64,000 bases of DNA from an uncultured Oceanospirillaceae bacterium (GTDB lineage Bacteria > Pseudomonadota > Gammaproteobacteria > Pseudomonadales > Balneatricaceae), in the NCBI GenBank assembly GCA_913057435.1, contig CAJXNY010000009.1:1-64000 (forward strand). The letters run 5' to 3'. The position numbers and the translations under genes were made by a program. Shown here one piece after another: positions 47,475 through 56,132 of this stretch. Under the pieces are notes generated by a model, which was given only the letters and a program-made list of their open reading frames with translations, had not been told where the DNA came from and ran no database searches. Each line of letters starts with the position of its first letter. The stretch's first letter is position 1.

Positions 47475-48410
47475 TTATATTATCTCGAGTTCTTGAATCG
47501 ATCCCGCATAATCCTGGTGATCCGTCAGCTGGTCTTTGAGCCAGTGGCGAAAGGCGGTCACTTTGGCTGATGGGGGCTTGTTAGGTAGTACCAGGTAATG
47601 GGCCCCACTGGAGGTCAGCGTAAAAGGGTGCGCCTGCACCAGCTGGCCGCTGGCCAGTGCCGGGCGTAAATGGAACGAGCGGGTCAGTAGTAATCCGCAA
47701 CCATTGCAGGCAGCGTCGATGGCCATGGTGCTGGTGTCGCTTTCCAGAACAGGTTCGGGCATCACGTTCATCACCCCCTGTTTGCGGAACCAGACCTGCC
47801 AGTTTTCCCGGTCGCCAATGGTGCTGATCAGCGGCAGTGCCAGCAGTTTCTGTGGGTCCTCTGGGATCAGGTTGCGCTGGATAAACGCCGGGCTGGCGAC
47901 CACCTGCCAGTGTTCGCGGGTCAGTCGTTCCACCTGCATGCCAGCCCAGTTGCCAAAACCGTTAGATATCTCCAGATCGGCCTCTTCCACTTCATCCTGA
48001 GAGGGCCAGACGGCAGACATCAGGCGGATGCGAAACTCAGGGTGTTGCTGGTAGAAGTTATTCAGGCGGGGCATCAGCCAGCGGTGGATAAAACTGGTGC
48101 CGCATTTGATGGTGAGCAGGGCGCGCTGGTCGTTGCCGAACAGTTCGTTGGTGCTGGCCAGCAGGTTATTAAAGGAGTCTGTCAGCACTGGCAGATAAGC
48201 GCGAGCGGCATCGGTCAGTTCCAGCTTGCGGGGTTTACGATAGAAAAGCTGGGTGTCCAGATATTGCTCCAGCAGTTTGACCTGCTGGCTGACCGCGCCC
48301 TGGGTGACATGTAACTCCTCCGCGGCGCGGGTCAGGCTGCGCAGGCGGGCGGCGGCCTCAAAGGCTTTGAGTGCGTTAAGAGGCGGCAGGGGTTTTCGGC
48401 TGGCTTTCAT
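47475..48410 (-). CDS. LysR-family transcriptional regulator (GcvA-like)
   Basis: 311 aa from the ATG at 48410. N-terminal winged helix-turn-helix (LNALKAFEAAARLRSLTRAA, then EELHVTQGAVSQQVKLLE), followed by a periplasmic-binding-like co-inducer domain (about 95-300). The PPLNALKAFEAAAR opening is typical of the GcvA/AmpR branch. The target may be the divergently transcribed yhhQ or an unlinked gene. The frame is open to 48518 but homology begins at 48410; no clear ribosome site is seen. Confidence 0.88.
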   Translation of the reverse strand: MKASRKPLPPLNALKAFEAAARLRSLTRAAEELHVTQGAVSQQVKLLEQYLDTQLFYRKPRKLELTDAARAYLPVLTDSFNNLLASTNELFGNDQRALLTIKCGTSFIHRWLMPRLNNFYQQHPEFRIRLMSAVWPSQDEVEEADLEISNGFGNWAGMQVERLTREHWQVVASPAFIQRNLIPEDPQKLLALPLISTIGDRENWQVWFRKQGVMNVMPEPVLESDTSTMAIDAACNGCGLLLTRSFHLRPALASGQLVQAHPFTLTSSGAHYLVLPNKPPSAKVTAFRHWLKDQLTDHQDYAGSIQELEII

Positions 48411-48480
48411 GGGCTGGGGTGATCTGCTCTGGGCTGAATGAAGGTTCAGTATTAGCAGAGCTCTGTTAAGAAATTGTTGA

Positions 48481-48508
48481 TTCACAGTGAGGCAAGCAAC
48501 GGTATAAT
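48481..48508 (+). promoter_or_regulatory. Promoter of yhhQ
   Basis: TTCACA (48481-48486), 16-base spacer, consensus TATAAT (48503-48508). It gives a leader of about 100 nt containing two structured elements. Confidence 0.6.
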
Positions 48509-48543
48509 GCCCGTCCACGGTTTTCGGGCCGCTGGTAATGAGT

Positions 48544-48566
48544 GAAGCGCGGTGGCAGGGCGCTTC
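48544..48566 (+). promoter_or_regulatory. Leader hairpin upstream of the riboswitch candidate
   Basis: GAAGCGC and GCGCTTC with a 9-base loop, in the 5' leader of yhhQ, directly before the preQ1-like element. Confidence 0.5.
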
Positions 48567-48577
48567 AAAAATACTGT

Positions 48578-48607
48578 CTGGGTTCCCTCACCCCATCCTA
48601 AAAAAGG
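48578..48607 (+). promoter_or_regulatory. Candidate preQ1-I riboswitch
   Basis: A 30-nt H-type pseudoknot pattern. P1 forms between CTGGGT (48578-48583) and ACCCCA (48590-48595). A pyrimidine-rich loop TTCCCTC follows the first strand; then an A-rich tail (CCTAAAAAA) ends in AGG (48605-48607). The tail G residues can pair with loop C residues and are at the same time the ribosome-binding site, 6 bases before the ATG at 48614. The layout matches class I preQ1 riboswitches, and the gene is a queuosine-precursor transporter, which is the expected target. Confidence 0.65.
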
Positions 48608-48613
48608 TGTTTC

Positions 48614-49279
48614 ATGACGCAATTTTCCTCTGCGCAACAGCGCAAGGCGCTGTCTTTTCTGGTGCTGTTTCACTTGCTGGTGATTTGCTCCAGTAATTAT
48701 CTGGTACAGATTCCGTTTACCCTGGCTGGTTTTCATACCACCTGGGGGGCATTCACGTTCCCGTTTATTTTTCTGGCGACCGATCTGACCGTACGCATTT
48801 ATGGTGCCCGGCTGGCGCGACAGATTGTGCTGCGGGTGATGATGCCTGCGCTGCTGATCTCTTATGCTTTATCGGTGCTGTTTTTTGAAGGCAGCTGGCA
48901 GGGCATGGAAGGGCTGGCAACGTTTAATCTGTTTGTGGCGCGGATCGCCATCGCCAGTTTTATGGCCTACATGCTGGGCCAGATCCTGGATGTGCATGTG
49001 TTTAACCGCCTGCGCCAGACCCGCCAGTGGTGGGTCGCCCCTGCGGCCTCGACGATTCTGGGTAATGGTCTGGATACGCTGGCGTTTTTCGGCATTGCCT
49101 TTTATCAGAGCCCGGATGCCTTTATGGCAGCCAACTGGACAGAGATCGCGCTGGTTGATTACGGCTTCAAACTGCTGATCAGTCTGGCGCTGTTTATTCC
49201 GCTTTATGGTGTGCTGCTTAACTGGCTGACGCGCCGACTGACGATGCTGAATACTGCGGCCGAGCGCAGGCTGGCGTAA
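48614..49279 (+). CDS. yhhQ: Queuosine precursor transporter YhhQ
   Basis: 221 aa, six membrane segments, DUF165/ECF-like vitamin-uptake fold (HLLVICSSNYLVQIPFTLAG, WGAFTFPFIFLATDLTVRIYG). E. coli YhhQ imports preQ0/preQ1 for tRNA queuosine (family knowledge). The polar GNGLDTLAFFGIAF and the C-terminal KLLISLALFIPLYG match. The riboswitch-like leader supports the function. It is divergent from the LysR gene. Confidence 0.92.
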   Translation: MTQFSSAQQRKALSFLVLFHLLVICSSNYLVQIPFTLAGFHTTWGAFTFPFIFLATDLTVRIYGARLARQIVLRVMMPALLISYALSVLFFEGSWQGMEGLATFNLFVARIAIASFMAYMLGQILDVHVFNRLRQTRQWWVAPAASTILGNGLDTLAFFGIAFYQSPDAFMAANWTEIALVDYGFKLLISLALFIPLYGVLLNWLTRRLTMLNTAAERRLA

Positions 49280-49423
49280 ATCTGCCTGTGTTATACGCTG
49301 GCGGCCCGGTTCCGGGTTGCCAGCGGCTTCTCAAACGCTTCCTCTGTTACCACTTAACCTGGGTTAATTACCGTACGGTCGCAGGCGTTTATTCTGGCCG
49401 CATTGAAACCCAGGAGTCGCCCG

Positions 49424-50239
49424 ATGAGCCCCGAACAGATTTGCGATGAATACCTGAACCGACTGGATATCAGTGACCGTACGCCGTCGCTGGCGCTAGT
49501 GCGTCAGTTACAACAACGTCATGTGACCCGCTTCACCTTCAATAACCTGGCGGCGCTGCTGCAACAGGAGATGCCACTGGAGCCTGGGTTCCTGTTGAAC
49601 AAGATCGTTCGTCAGAACCGGGGGGGGTATTGCTTTGAGCATAACCGGCTGACATTTGAGGTGTTGCGCAGTCTGGGAATAGAAGCGCGTATTCTGCTGG
49701 CCCGGGTGCTGTACAACACCGAAGAGGACCGGCCCCGCACACACCGGATTAGCCTGGTGAGCCTGCCTGAAGGGGATGGAACTCAGCGGTATATTGTGGA
49801 TACGGGTTTTGGTCATTTTGGTGCCCGTTTTCCACTGAAACTGGTGCCCTGTCTGGTGCAGGAGCAGGGCGATAATTGCTATCGGATTATGCAAACTGAG
49901 GATGGGGGTTTTGACTTTCAGATTCTCAAGGACGGGGCGTTTTTCACCCTGTATCGTTTTGATCTGGGCCGCTATAGCGAGGCAGATTGCCTGACCAGTC
50001 ATTTTTTCTCACACAAGTATCCCGATGCCGCTTTTGTGAATAACCTGGTGGTGTGTCGCAAATATGATGACCACACGCTGTCGTTACGTAACGCCGAATT
50101 GCATCGGCTGGCTGAAGGGCAAAGCCAGGTTGAAAAGGTGGCTGATGCTGGCGCATTGCACGCGATCCTGAATGAAACGTTCGAGCTGGATGTGGATCTG
50201 GCGGTTGCGCAGTACCTCTATCAGCGTTTTTCTGCCTGA
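49424..50239 (+). CDS. nat: Arylamine N-acetyltransferase
   Basis: 271 aa. Acetyl-CoA-dependent acetylation of arylamines or hydrazines. The catalytic Cys lies in NRGGYCFEHN (near residue 70), and the His and Asp of the triad are probably those in RTHRISLV and VDTGFG. TFNNLAALLQQEMPLE is the expected N-terminal region. AGGAG is 7 bases before the ATG at 49424; a TTG seven codons upstream is not favoured. Physiological substrate unknown. Stands alone. Confidence 0.88.
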   Translation: MSPEQICDEYLNRLDISDRTPSLALVRQLQQRHVTRFTFNNLAALLQQEMPLEPGFLLNKIVRQNRGGYCFEHNRLTFEVLRSLGIEARILLARVLYNTEEDRPRTHRISLVSLPEGDGTQRYIVDTGFGHFGARFPLKLVPCLVQEQGDNCYRIMQTEDGGFDFQILKDGAFFTLYRFDLGRYSEADCLTSHFFSHKYPDAAFVNNLVVCRKYDDHTLSLRNAELHRLAEGQSQVEKVADAGALHAILNETFELDVDLAVAQYLYQRFSA

Positions 50240-50388
50240 AAGCCCAGCGGTGGCCGTTCCGCTGGTGCTGAATTTGACCCTGTTACTCTGGGCTGGCTTG
50301 CCGTCATTTCTCAGTCTGGCTTTGTACGCAACGCTCTGGCACTGTGCCTGATTACTTGATCATTAACGTATGACGCTGGAGGCGTACC

Positions 50389-50994
50389 GTGAATCAGTGT
50401 CAGGCAGAGCAGATGTTCATCGATTATTTCCGCCAGTTAGGAGGTGGGTTTACGGCTGACAGTTTTGCCAGCCTGGGTGTTAAAGCTCAGCTGCGTTACT
50501 ACAACAAAGGCGAGCATTTGATTGAGCAGGGCATTGCTGCGCCGCAGTTATACTTCCTTACTACCGGGCTGGTGCGTTACGTCAGTGTTTCGCCAGCGGG
50601 GAAATCATTCACCCAGAGCTTTGCGCAGGCACCGTCACTGGCGGGCTCGACCCGAGCGATGGTGGGGCAGACCCCGGCACTGTTTACGATTGAAGTGCTG
50701 GAACCGGTTATTTGTCTGGTATTTAACTGGGCTGAGTTTTTTAGTCGAATGAAAAGCCAGCCGGGTTTTCTGGAGAGTTATTGTGCTTTGCTGGAAACGC
50801 TTTTTATTGGCAAGGAAGAGCGTGAGAGCAGTTTTGTCCAGCTCAGTGCAGAACAGCGTTATCTGCAATTTATCGATCAGTATCCACACTTACTGCCACG
50901 TATTCCGTTGCAGTTTATCGCTTCTTACATCGGTGTAACGCCGGTTGCCCTGAGCCGGGTACGCAGAAGGCTGCAGCTATCGGAGCCGGGTTAG
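50389..50994 (+). CDS. Crp/Fnr-family transcriptional regulator
   Basis: 201 aa. A cyclic-nucleotide-binding-like beta-roll (about residues 20-130: YYNKGEHLIEQGIAAPQLYF, LTTGLVRYV) is followed by a long dimer helix and a short C-terminal helix-turn-helix (FIASYIGVTPVALSRVRRRL). There are no Fnr-type N-terminal Cys and the full cAMP-binding signature is absent, so the signal is unknown. GTG start with GGAGG 6 bases upstream. It lies 142 bases upstream of a co-directional exported cytochrome gene, a plausible target. Confidence 0.85.
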   Translation: MNQCQAEQMFIDYFRQLGGGFTADSFASLGVKAQLRYYNKGEHLIEQGIAAPQLYFLTTGLVRYVSVSPAGKSFTQSFAQAPSLAGSTRAMVGQTPALFTIEVLEPVICLVFNWAEFFSRMKSQPGFLESYCALLETLFIGKEERESSFVQLSAEQRYLQFIDQYPHLLPRIPLQFIASYIGVTPVALSRVRRRLQLSEPG

Positions 50995-51136
50995 CGGGTA
51001 TGTAGCGTTCGCTTCCAATGTTGTTGATTGAGTGTTTGATTTTAATTTTTTTATATGATAGCTATATGTGCTGTTTTTTGTGTATGTATAAAAAATCCAA
51101 GAATCGTTCACTCATCAGCGCATAAGGAATACCACG

Positions 51137-51955
51137 TTGAAACAAGCAGTTGCCGTACTTTCACTGTCATTATTGGCGTTTTCAAATACATGGGCTTATA
51201 GCCTGGATGAGCCATTGAATGTTGTTCAGGGGGAGCATAAAACCACCTTAAAGCTGGGAGAGTTACTGGAAAAATTGCCTAAACAGCAGTTTTCTGTTTA
51301 CGACGAAGCGTACCATTCAGAAAAAAACTTCGAAGGATTTAAGCTTCGGGATATTCTCAAACTTAGTAATGTGGATATTAACCAGGTCAGTGAGCTGACT
51401 ATTGTGTGTGCTGATGGCTATCGAGCCGTGATGGACATTGATGTCCTGACAAAATACCCAAATGCGGTAATCAGCTATCGCCAGCCTGGTGCGGAAGGGG
51501 ATTTTGACCCGATTGTTGAAGGGAAAAAAATCGCTGATCCCGCGCCGTTTTACCTGGTCTGGCCAGAAAAAGAGACCTATGGCGTGTTCCCATGGCCGCA
51601 TCAGGTGGTGGGCATTGATGTCTCTCTCAACAAAGACAAGTATGCCCATCTGACGCCAGCGGAAACGGCATCTGAAACGGTGCAACGCGGCTTTAAACTC
51701 TTTAAAGGCGCTTGCCTGGCCTGTCATTCTATTAACCTCACCGGGGGTGTTATCGGGCCGGAGTTGAATATTCCGATGAACATCACTGAATACCGTGAAG
51801 TGGAGTATCTGAAGAAGTTTATCCGTGACCCGGACAGCTTCCGTGCCCGCAGCCGGATGACGGGCCTGCCTGATCTGAGTGATCAGGACATTGAAGATGC
51901 AATCGCTTATCTGGGTTATATGAAGGATTTCAAACAGCTGGAAAAGGCTGAGTAA
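51137..51955 (+). CDS. Exported cytochrome c with an N-terminal molybdopterin-domain-like region
   Basis: 272 aa with a signal peptide (VAVLSLSLLAFSNTWA). Residues about 25-165 resemble the oxidoreductase molybdopterin-binding (sulfite-oxidase-like) fold: GFKLRDILKLSNVDI, VCADGYRAVMDID and VWPEKETYGVFPWPHQVVGID. The conserved cofactor Cys region does not seem to be present, so it may be a ligand-binding version. A class I cytochrome c domain follows (haem motif CLACH near residue 193, probable axial Met in SRMTGLPDLS). TTG start with AAGGA 8 bases upstream. It is located in the periplasm; partner unknown. Confidence 0.75.
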   Translation: MKQAVAVLSLSLLAFSNTWAYSLDEPLNVVQGEHKTTLKLGELLEKLPKQQFSVYDEAYHSEKNFEGFKLRDILKLSNVDINQVSELTIVCADGYRAVMDIDVLTKYPNAVISYRQPGAEGDFDPIVEGKKIADPAPFYLVWPEKETYGVFPWPHQVVGIDVSLNKDKYAHLTPAETASETVQRGFKLFKGACLACHSINLTGGVIGPELNIPMNITEYREVEYLKKFIRDPDSFRARSRMTGLPDLSDQDIEDAIAYLGYMKDFKQLEKAE

Positions 51956-52256
51956 ATCTGTACCAGCGGGCCGTACGCGGCCTGCTTTTCTACCCCCGTC
52001 TTATTAATCAGCCCGTTACCAGGCCGCTCTCAAACCGCATTAGCACCCTTCAATGACAGTTCCATGTCAGCTGCAGGGAGATAAAGTTTTCCCGCCCCCT
52101 GATCAGACGATGCTATTCAGCTATCGCCCGTTATCAGTCGTTCTCGGCTAACCCATAGAATTTCTCGGCCATTTGGCAATATATCCTCCGTTTTTTCCTG
52201 CCGCAAAGCTTCCCATACTGCGCCCATCGAATTCAGACAGACCACAGGTATTGATG
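51956..52256. other. Upstream region of the phn operon
   Basis: Holds a terminator-like hairpin for the cytochrome gene near 51967-51990 (AGCGGGCC/GGCCTGCT followed by TTTTC) and the Pho-box-like site at 52053. A reading frame continues upstream of phnG to 52173, but it has no ribosome site. Confidence 0.5.
52053..52070 (-). promoter_or_regulatory. Pho-box-like site, reverse orientation
   Basis: On the minus strand CTGACAT-GGAA-CTGTCAT: two 7-base CTGTCAT-type direct repeats separated by 4 bases, with one mismatch to the PhoB consensus. It lies 187 bases before phnG but points away from the operon, and the GGAA centre is not AT-rich. Confidence 0.4.
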
Positions 52257-52724
52257 ATGAGTGCGTCAACCGAACAGGTTGCCAACACGCCGCGCCAGCA
52301 GTGGATGGCGGTGCTGGCCCGTGCTGATGCCAGCCAGCTTGAGGCCCGCTGGCAGGCACTGGCGTTACAGCCGGAGTATCAGTTTATTCGCCAGCCAGAG
52401 ATCGGCCTGACCATGATACGTGGCCGGGTGGGAGGCAGTGGCAGCCCTTTCAACATGGGTGAAATGACCCTGACCCGCTGTGCGCTGCGGCTGGCCGGTG
52501 GCACCCTGGGTGTTGCCTACATTGCCGGGCGTGATAAGCAGCACGCGCTGACCGCCGCCCTGGCCGATGCCTTGCTGCAGGAAGCGACACAGCATGATCG
52601 TTTACAGGCTGAACTGATTGCGCCGCTGGCCGCTGAGCATCAGAAAAACTGTGTCGAGCGCGAGGCGAAAACCCGTGCCACCCAGGTGCAGTTCTTCACC
52701 ATGGTGCGGGGGGAGGATGAATGA
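52257..52724 (+). CDS. phnG: C-P lyase core subunit PhnG
   Basis: 155 aa (E. coli 150). Part of the PhnGHIJ core complex; with PhnI it forms methylphosphonate-ribose triphosphate from ATP. WMAVLARA, IGLTMIRGRVGGSGSPFNMGE and VQFFTMVRG are family landmarks. ATG 52257 chosen: AGG 8 bases upstream; homologues begin here. Overlaps phnH by 4 bases. First gene of phnGHIJKLMN; no phnF regulator precedes it. Confidence 0.95.
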   Translation: MSASTEQVANTPRQQWMAVLARADASQLEARWQALALQPEYQFIRQPEIGLTMIRGRVGGSGSPFNMGEMTLTRCALRLAGGTLGVAYIAGRDKQHALTAALADALLQEATQHDRLQAELIAPLAAEHQKNCVEREAKTRATQVQFFTMVRGEDE

Positions 52725-53359
52725 CTGCATTAACGAAAGGCCTGCATACCGTCGATGCCGGATTACTGATTGGCGGGTTTGATGACCCGGTGCAGCAGTC
52801 GCAACAGCTGTTTCGTCAGTTGCTGACGGTCACCAGTGAGCCGGGCCGGATTGAAACGGTTACCGCAACATCGCAACAGCCCGACGGGCTGAACGTCGCC
52901 AGCTGGGCGCTGGCACTAAGCCTGTTTGATGCCGATTGTACGGTCTGGCTTAGCCCGTCTCTGGCGGCACAGCCGTCGCTGATCAGCAACCTGATGTTCC
53001 ACTGTCAGACCCGACTGGTAGAGCATGCCGACGAAGCAGATTTTGCCTTCTGTAATGCCGCTGAACTGAACAGCCTGCAGGGTTTCAGTTTTGGCAGTGC
53101 TGAGTACCCGGCCACCAGTACCAGCCTGATTGTGCAGGTACCGGGGCTGTCTGGTGAACCCTGCTGGACCCTGTCTGGGCCGGGTATTGAAACGACGCGC
53201 AGTGTGCGTGTTTGTGGGCTGAGTGAGCCGCTGCAGGCGGAGCTTATCGACAGTCGTCACCGCTTTCCCAGCGGTATTGACTGCTTCTTCAGCTGTGCTG
53301 ATCAGCTGATGGCGCTGCCGCGTTCTACCCAGATCACTATCACGGAAAAGGAGGCCTGA
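52721..53359 (+). CDS. phnH: C-P lyase core subunit PhnH
   Basis: 212 aa (E. coli 194). Structural subunit of the core complex with a PLP-transferase-like fold but no PLP lysine. LDADCTVWLSPSL-like region, DEADFAFCNA, STSLIVQVPGL and FPSGIDCFFSC are recognisable. Overlaps phnG by 4 bases; phnI begins 3 bases after the stop. Confidence 0.93.
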   Translation: MTALTKGLHTVDAGLLIGGFDDPVQQSQQLFRQLLTVTSEPGRIETVTATSQQPDGLNVASWALALSLFDADCTVWLSPSLAAQPSLISNLMFHCQTRLVEHADEADFAFCNAAELNSLQGFSFGSAEYPATSTSLIVQVPGLSGEPCWTLSGPGIETTRSVRVCGLSEPLQAELIDSRHRFPSGIDCFFSCADQLMALPRSTQITITEKEA

Positions 53360-53362
53360 GCC

Positions 53363-54457
53363 ATGTATGTAGCAGTCAAAGGTGGTGAGCGGGCCATCGA
53401 TAATGCCCATGCCCTGCTGGCAGAACGTCGTCGTGGTGATCGTAAAGTGACCGAGCTGAGCGTGGCGCAGATTCAGAACCAGCTGCCACTGGCGGTGGAC
53501 CGGGTGATGACCGAAGGCTCGGTATATGACCCGGAACTGGCGGCGCTGGCACTGAAACAGGCCAGTGGCGATGCGGTGGAGGCGATCTTTCTGTTGCGGG
53601 CTTATCGCACCACGCTGCCCCGATTTGGCTACAGCGAGCCGCTGGATACGGAAGCGATGCAGATTGAACGGCGCATCTCCGGCACATTTAAAGATCTGCC
53701 CGGCGGCCAGACCCTGGGGGCAACTTACGATTACACCCATCGGCTGCTGGATTTTAAACTGCTGGCCGAAGGGGAGCAGCCCACTGAGCTGGAAACCGAT
53801 GATCGGCCACTGGAGCCCTGCCCACGGGTGCTGGAACTGCTGAATAAAGAGGGCTTGATTGAACCAAGCCCGAAAGCCGATGCGCGGCCCCGCGATATTA
53901 CTCGTGAACCGGTGGATTACCCGGCGGAACGGGCGGTGCGGTTGCAGAATCTGGTGCGGGGCGACGAGGGGTTTCTGCTGTCGCTCAGTTATGCCTCCAT
54001 GCGCGGCTATGGCGACAGTCACCCGTTTGCCGGTGAGATCCGCAGTGGTCGGGTGGCGGTGGAGCTGGTGCCTGAAGAGCTGGGTTTTCCGATTGTGGTG
54101 GCTGATATCGCCCTGACTGAATGCGAAATGGTGAATCAGTTTCATGGCAGTAAAACCGAGCCAGCGCAGTTTACCCGCGGCTACGGGGTCAGCTTTGGCT
54201 ACAACGAGCGTAAGGCGATGACGGTGGCACTGATGGAGCGGGCGCTGCGCGCGGAAGAGCTGGGGGAGGCGGTGAACTATCCGACTCAGGATCAGGAGTT
54301 TGTGCTGTCCCACACTGATTGCGTGTCGGCTAACGGTTTTGTCTCCCACCTGAAGTTACCGCACTACGTCGATTTCCAGTCCGAGCTGGAGATGATCCGC
54401 CGACTGCGACGTGAAACTGCCGAGCGTGACGGACAAACAGAGGAGGCTGAGGTATGA
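53363..54457 (+). CDS. phnI: C-P lyase core subunit PhnI
   Basis: 364 aa (E. coli 354). Nucleosidase/ribosyl-phosphonate-forming subunit, which removes adenine from ATP and links the phosphonate. MYVAVKGGERAIDNAHALL opens the protein as in other PhnI. SYASMRGYGDSHPFAGEIRSG, GYGVSFGYNERKAM and the C-terminal FVLSHTDCVSANGFVSHLKL are conserved. Overlaps phnJ by 4 bases. Confidence 0.97.
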   Translation: MYVAVKGGERAIDNAHALLAERRRGDRKVTELSVAQIQNQLPLAVDRVMTEGSVYDPELAALALKQASGDAVEAIFLLRAYRTTLPRFGYSEPLDTEAMQIERRISGTFKDLPGGQTLGATYDYTHRLLDFKLLAEGEQPTELETDDRPLEPCPRVLELLNKEGLIEPSPKADARPRDITREPVDYPAERAVRLQNLVRGDEGFLLSLSYASMRGYGDSHPFAGEIRSGRVAVELVPEELGFPIVVADIALTECEMVNQFHGSKTEPAQFTRGYGVSFGYNERKAMTVALMERALRAEELGEAVNYPTQDQEFVLSHTDCVSANGFVSHLKLPHYVDFQSELEMIRRLRRETAERDGQTEEAEV

Positions 54458-55323
54458 GTCAGGCTGACGGTTATAACTTTGCTTATCTGGATGAACAGAC
54501 TAAACGGATGATCCGCCGCGCTATTCTCAAAGCGGTGGCCATTCCTGGCTATCAGGTGCCTTTTGGTGGCCGTGAGATGCCATTGCCCCATGGCTGGGGC
54601 ACCGGCGGTATGCAGGTGACCGCCTCGGTGATTGGTACCGATGACCGATTGAAAGTGATTGATCAGGGCGCGGATGACACCACCAATGCGATCAGCATCC
54701 GGCGCTTCTTTGCTCGCACGGCGGGGGTGGAAACCACCGAGAAAACCGCTGATGCCACGCTGATCCAGACCCGCCACCGAATCCCGGAACGGCCGCTGAA
54801 AAACGGCCAGATCCTGATCTACCAGGTGCCGGTGCCGGAGCCGCTGCGCTTTATCGAACCGCGTGATTCAGAAACTCGCAAGATGCACGCCCTGCGTGAG
54901 TACGGCGCGATGCAGGTCAAGCTGTATGAAGATGTGGCGCGCTTTGGCCATATCGCCACCAGTTATGACTACCCGGTGATGGTGAATGGGCGTTACATGA
55001 TGTGCCCCTCGCCGATCCCGAAATTTGATAACCCGAAAATGGACCGTATGCCTGCATTGCAGCTGTTTGGTGCCGGGTTTGAGAAGCGCATCTACGCGGT
55101 GCCGCCGTATACCGAGGTGAAAAGTCTCGACTTTGATGACCACCCGTTCGAGGTGCAGCAGTGGGAGGGCAGCTGTGAAATCTGCGGCAGCGACCACAGC
55201 TTCCTCGATGAGGTGATTACCGATGATGCGGGCAGCAAGATGTTTGTCTGTTCCGATACGGATTACTGCCGTGAGCGACTGGCAGAACAGTCCGCAGCGA
55301 CGACTGAAGAGGTGGCGTTATGA
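54454..55323 (+). CDS. phnJ: C-P lyase radical SAM subunit PhnJ
   Basis: 289 aa (E. coli 281). Cleaves the carbon-phosphorus bond, releasing the alkane and ribose cyclic phosphate. The atypical C-terminal cysteine cluster is present: CEIC, then Cys in MFVCSDTDYC, corresponding to the three [4Fe-4S] ligands plus the catalytic Cys. YNFAYLDEQTKRMIRRAILKA is the family N-terminus. Overlaps phnK by 4 bases. Confidence 0.97.
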   Translation: MSQADGYNFAYLDEQTKRMIRRAILKAVAIPGYQVPFGGREMPLPHGWGTGGMQVTASVIGTDDRLKVIDQGADDTTNAISIRRFFARTAGVETTEKTADATLIQTRHRIPERPLKNGQILIYQVPVPEPLRFIEPRDSETRKMHALREYGAMQVKLYEDVARFGHIATSYDYPVMVNGRYMMCPSPIPKFDNPKMDRMPALQLFGAGFEKRIYAVPPYTEVKSLDFDDHPFEVQQWEGSCEICGSDHSFLDEVITDDAGSKMFVCSDTDYCRERLAEQSAATTEEVAL

Positions 55324-56123
55324 GTAACACGGCACAGACGCCATGGCAGGATATTGAGCCGCTGCTGAGTGTGCAGCAACTGAGCAAGTTTTATGCGCCG
55401 GGTAAAGGCTGCGGCGATGTCAGCTTTGATCTTTATCCGGGCGAAGTACTGGGCATTGTGGGCGAGTCGGGCTCCGGGAAGTCGACTCTGCTCAACAGTC
55501 TGTCGGCCCGGCTGGCACCGGACGCGGGCAAAGTGATCTATCGCAGCGAACAGTTCGGAGAGCTGGATCTGTATGCCGGAGAGGAGTCGCTGCGCCGCCA
55601 GTTAATGCGCTCCGAGTGGGGCATTGTGCATCAGCATGCGGCGGATGGTCTGCGAATGAATGTCAGTGCCGGGGCCAATATTGGCGAGCGGCTGATGGCC
55701 ATCGGTGAGCGGCATTACGGCGATATCCGCGCTCGCGCTGAGCAGTGGCTGCAGGCCGTGGAGATTGACAGCAACCGGATTGATGACAAACCGGCACAGT
55801 TCTCCGGCGGGATGCAGCAGCGGCTGCAGATCGCCCGTAACCTGGTGACCCACCCCCGGCTGATCTTTATGGATGAGCCCACCGGCGGGCTGGATGTGTC
55901 GGTACAGGCGCGACTGCTGGATCTGCTGCGTACCCTGGTGGCTCAGCTGGGACTGTCGGTGATTATCGTCACCCATGATCTGGCTGTGGCCCGCCTGCTG
56001 GCCCACCGGCTGATGGTGATGCGCCGGGGCGAAGTGGTGGAAAGCGGCCTGACCGACCAGGTGCTGGATGATCCGCAGCATCCGTATACCCAGTTGCTGG
56101 TTTCCTCCATTTTGCAGAATTGA
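55320..56123 (+). CDS. phnK: C-P lyase ATPase subunit PhnK
   Basis: 267 aa (E. coli 252). ABC-type ATPase that docks on the PhnGHIJ core, not a transporter. Walker [10 protein letters not shown], signature [15 protein letters not shown], Walker [14 protein letters not shown] and H-loop VTHD are all intact. Unlike the four preceding junctions, its stop is followed by a 115-base gap filled by a REP-type palindrome before phnL. Confidence 0.95.
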   Translation: MSNTAQTPWQDIEPLLSVQQLSKFYAPGKGCGDVSFDLYPGEVLGIVGESGSGKSTLLNSLSARLAPDAGKVIYRSEQFGELDLYAGEESLRRQLMRSEWGIVHQHAADGLRMNVSAGANIGERLMAIGERHYGDIRARAEQWLQAVEIDSNRIDDKPAQFSGGMQQRLQIARNLVTHPRLIFMDEPTGGLDVSVQARLLDLLRTLVAQLGLSVIIVTHDLAVARLLAHRLMVMRRGEVVESGLTDQVLDDPQHPYTQLLVSSILQN

Positions 56124-56132
56124 TGTCCGCTG

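Noticed and set aside
52916-54349. 477-codon minus-strand reading frame opposite phnH-phnI
   Set aside because: Antisense shadow of conserved phn genes.
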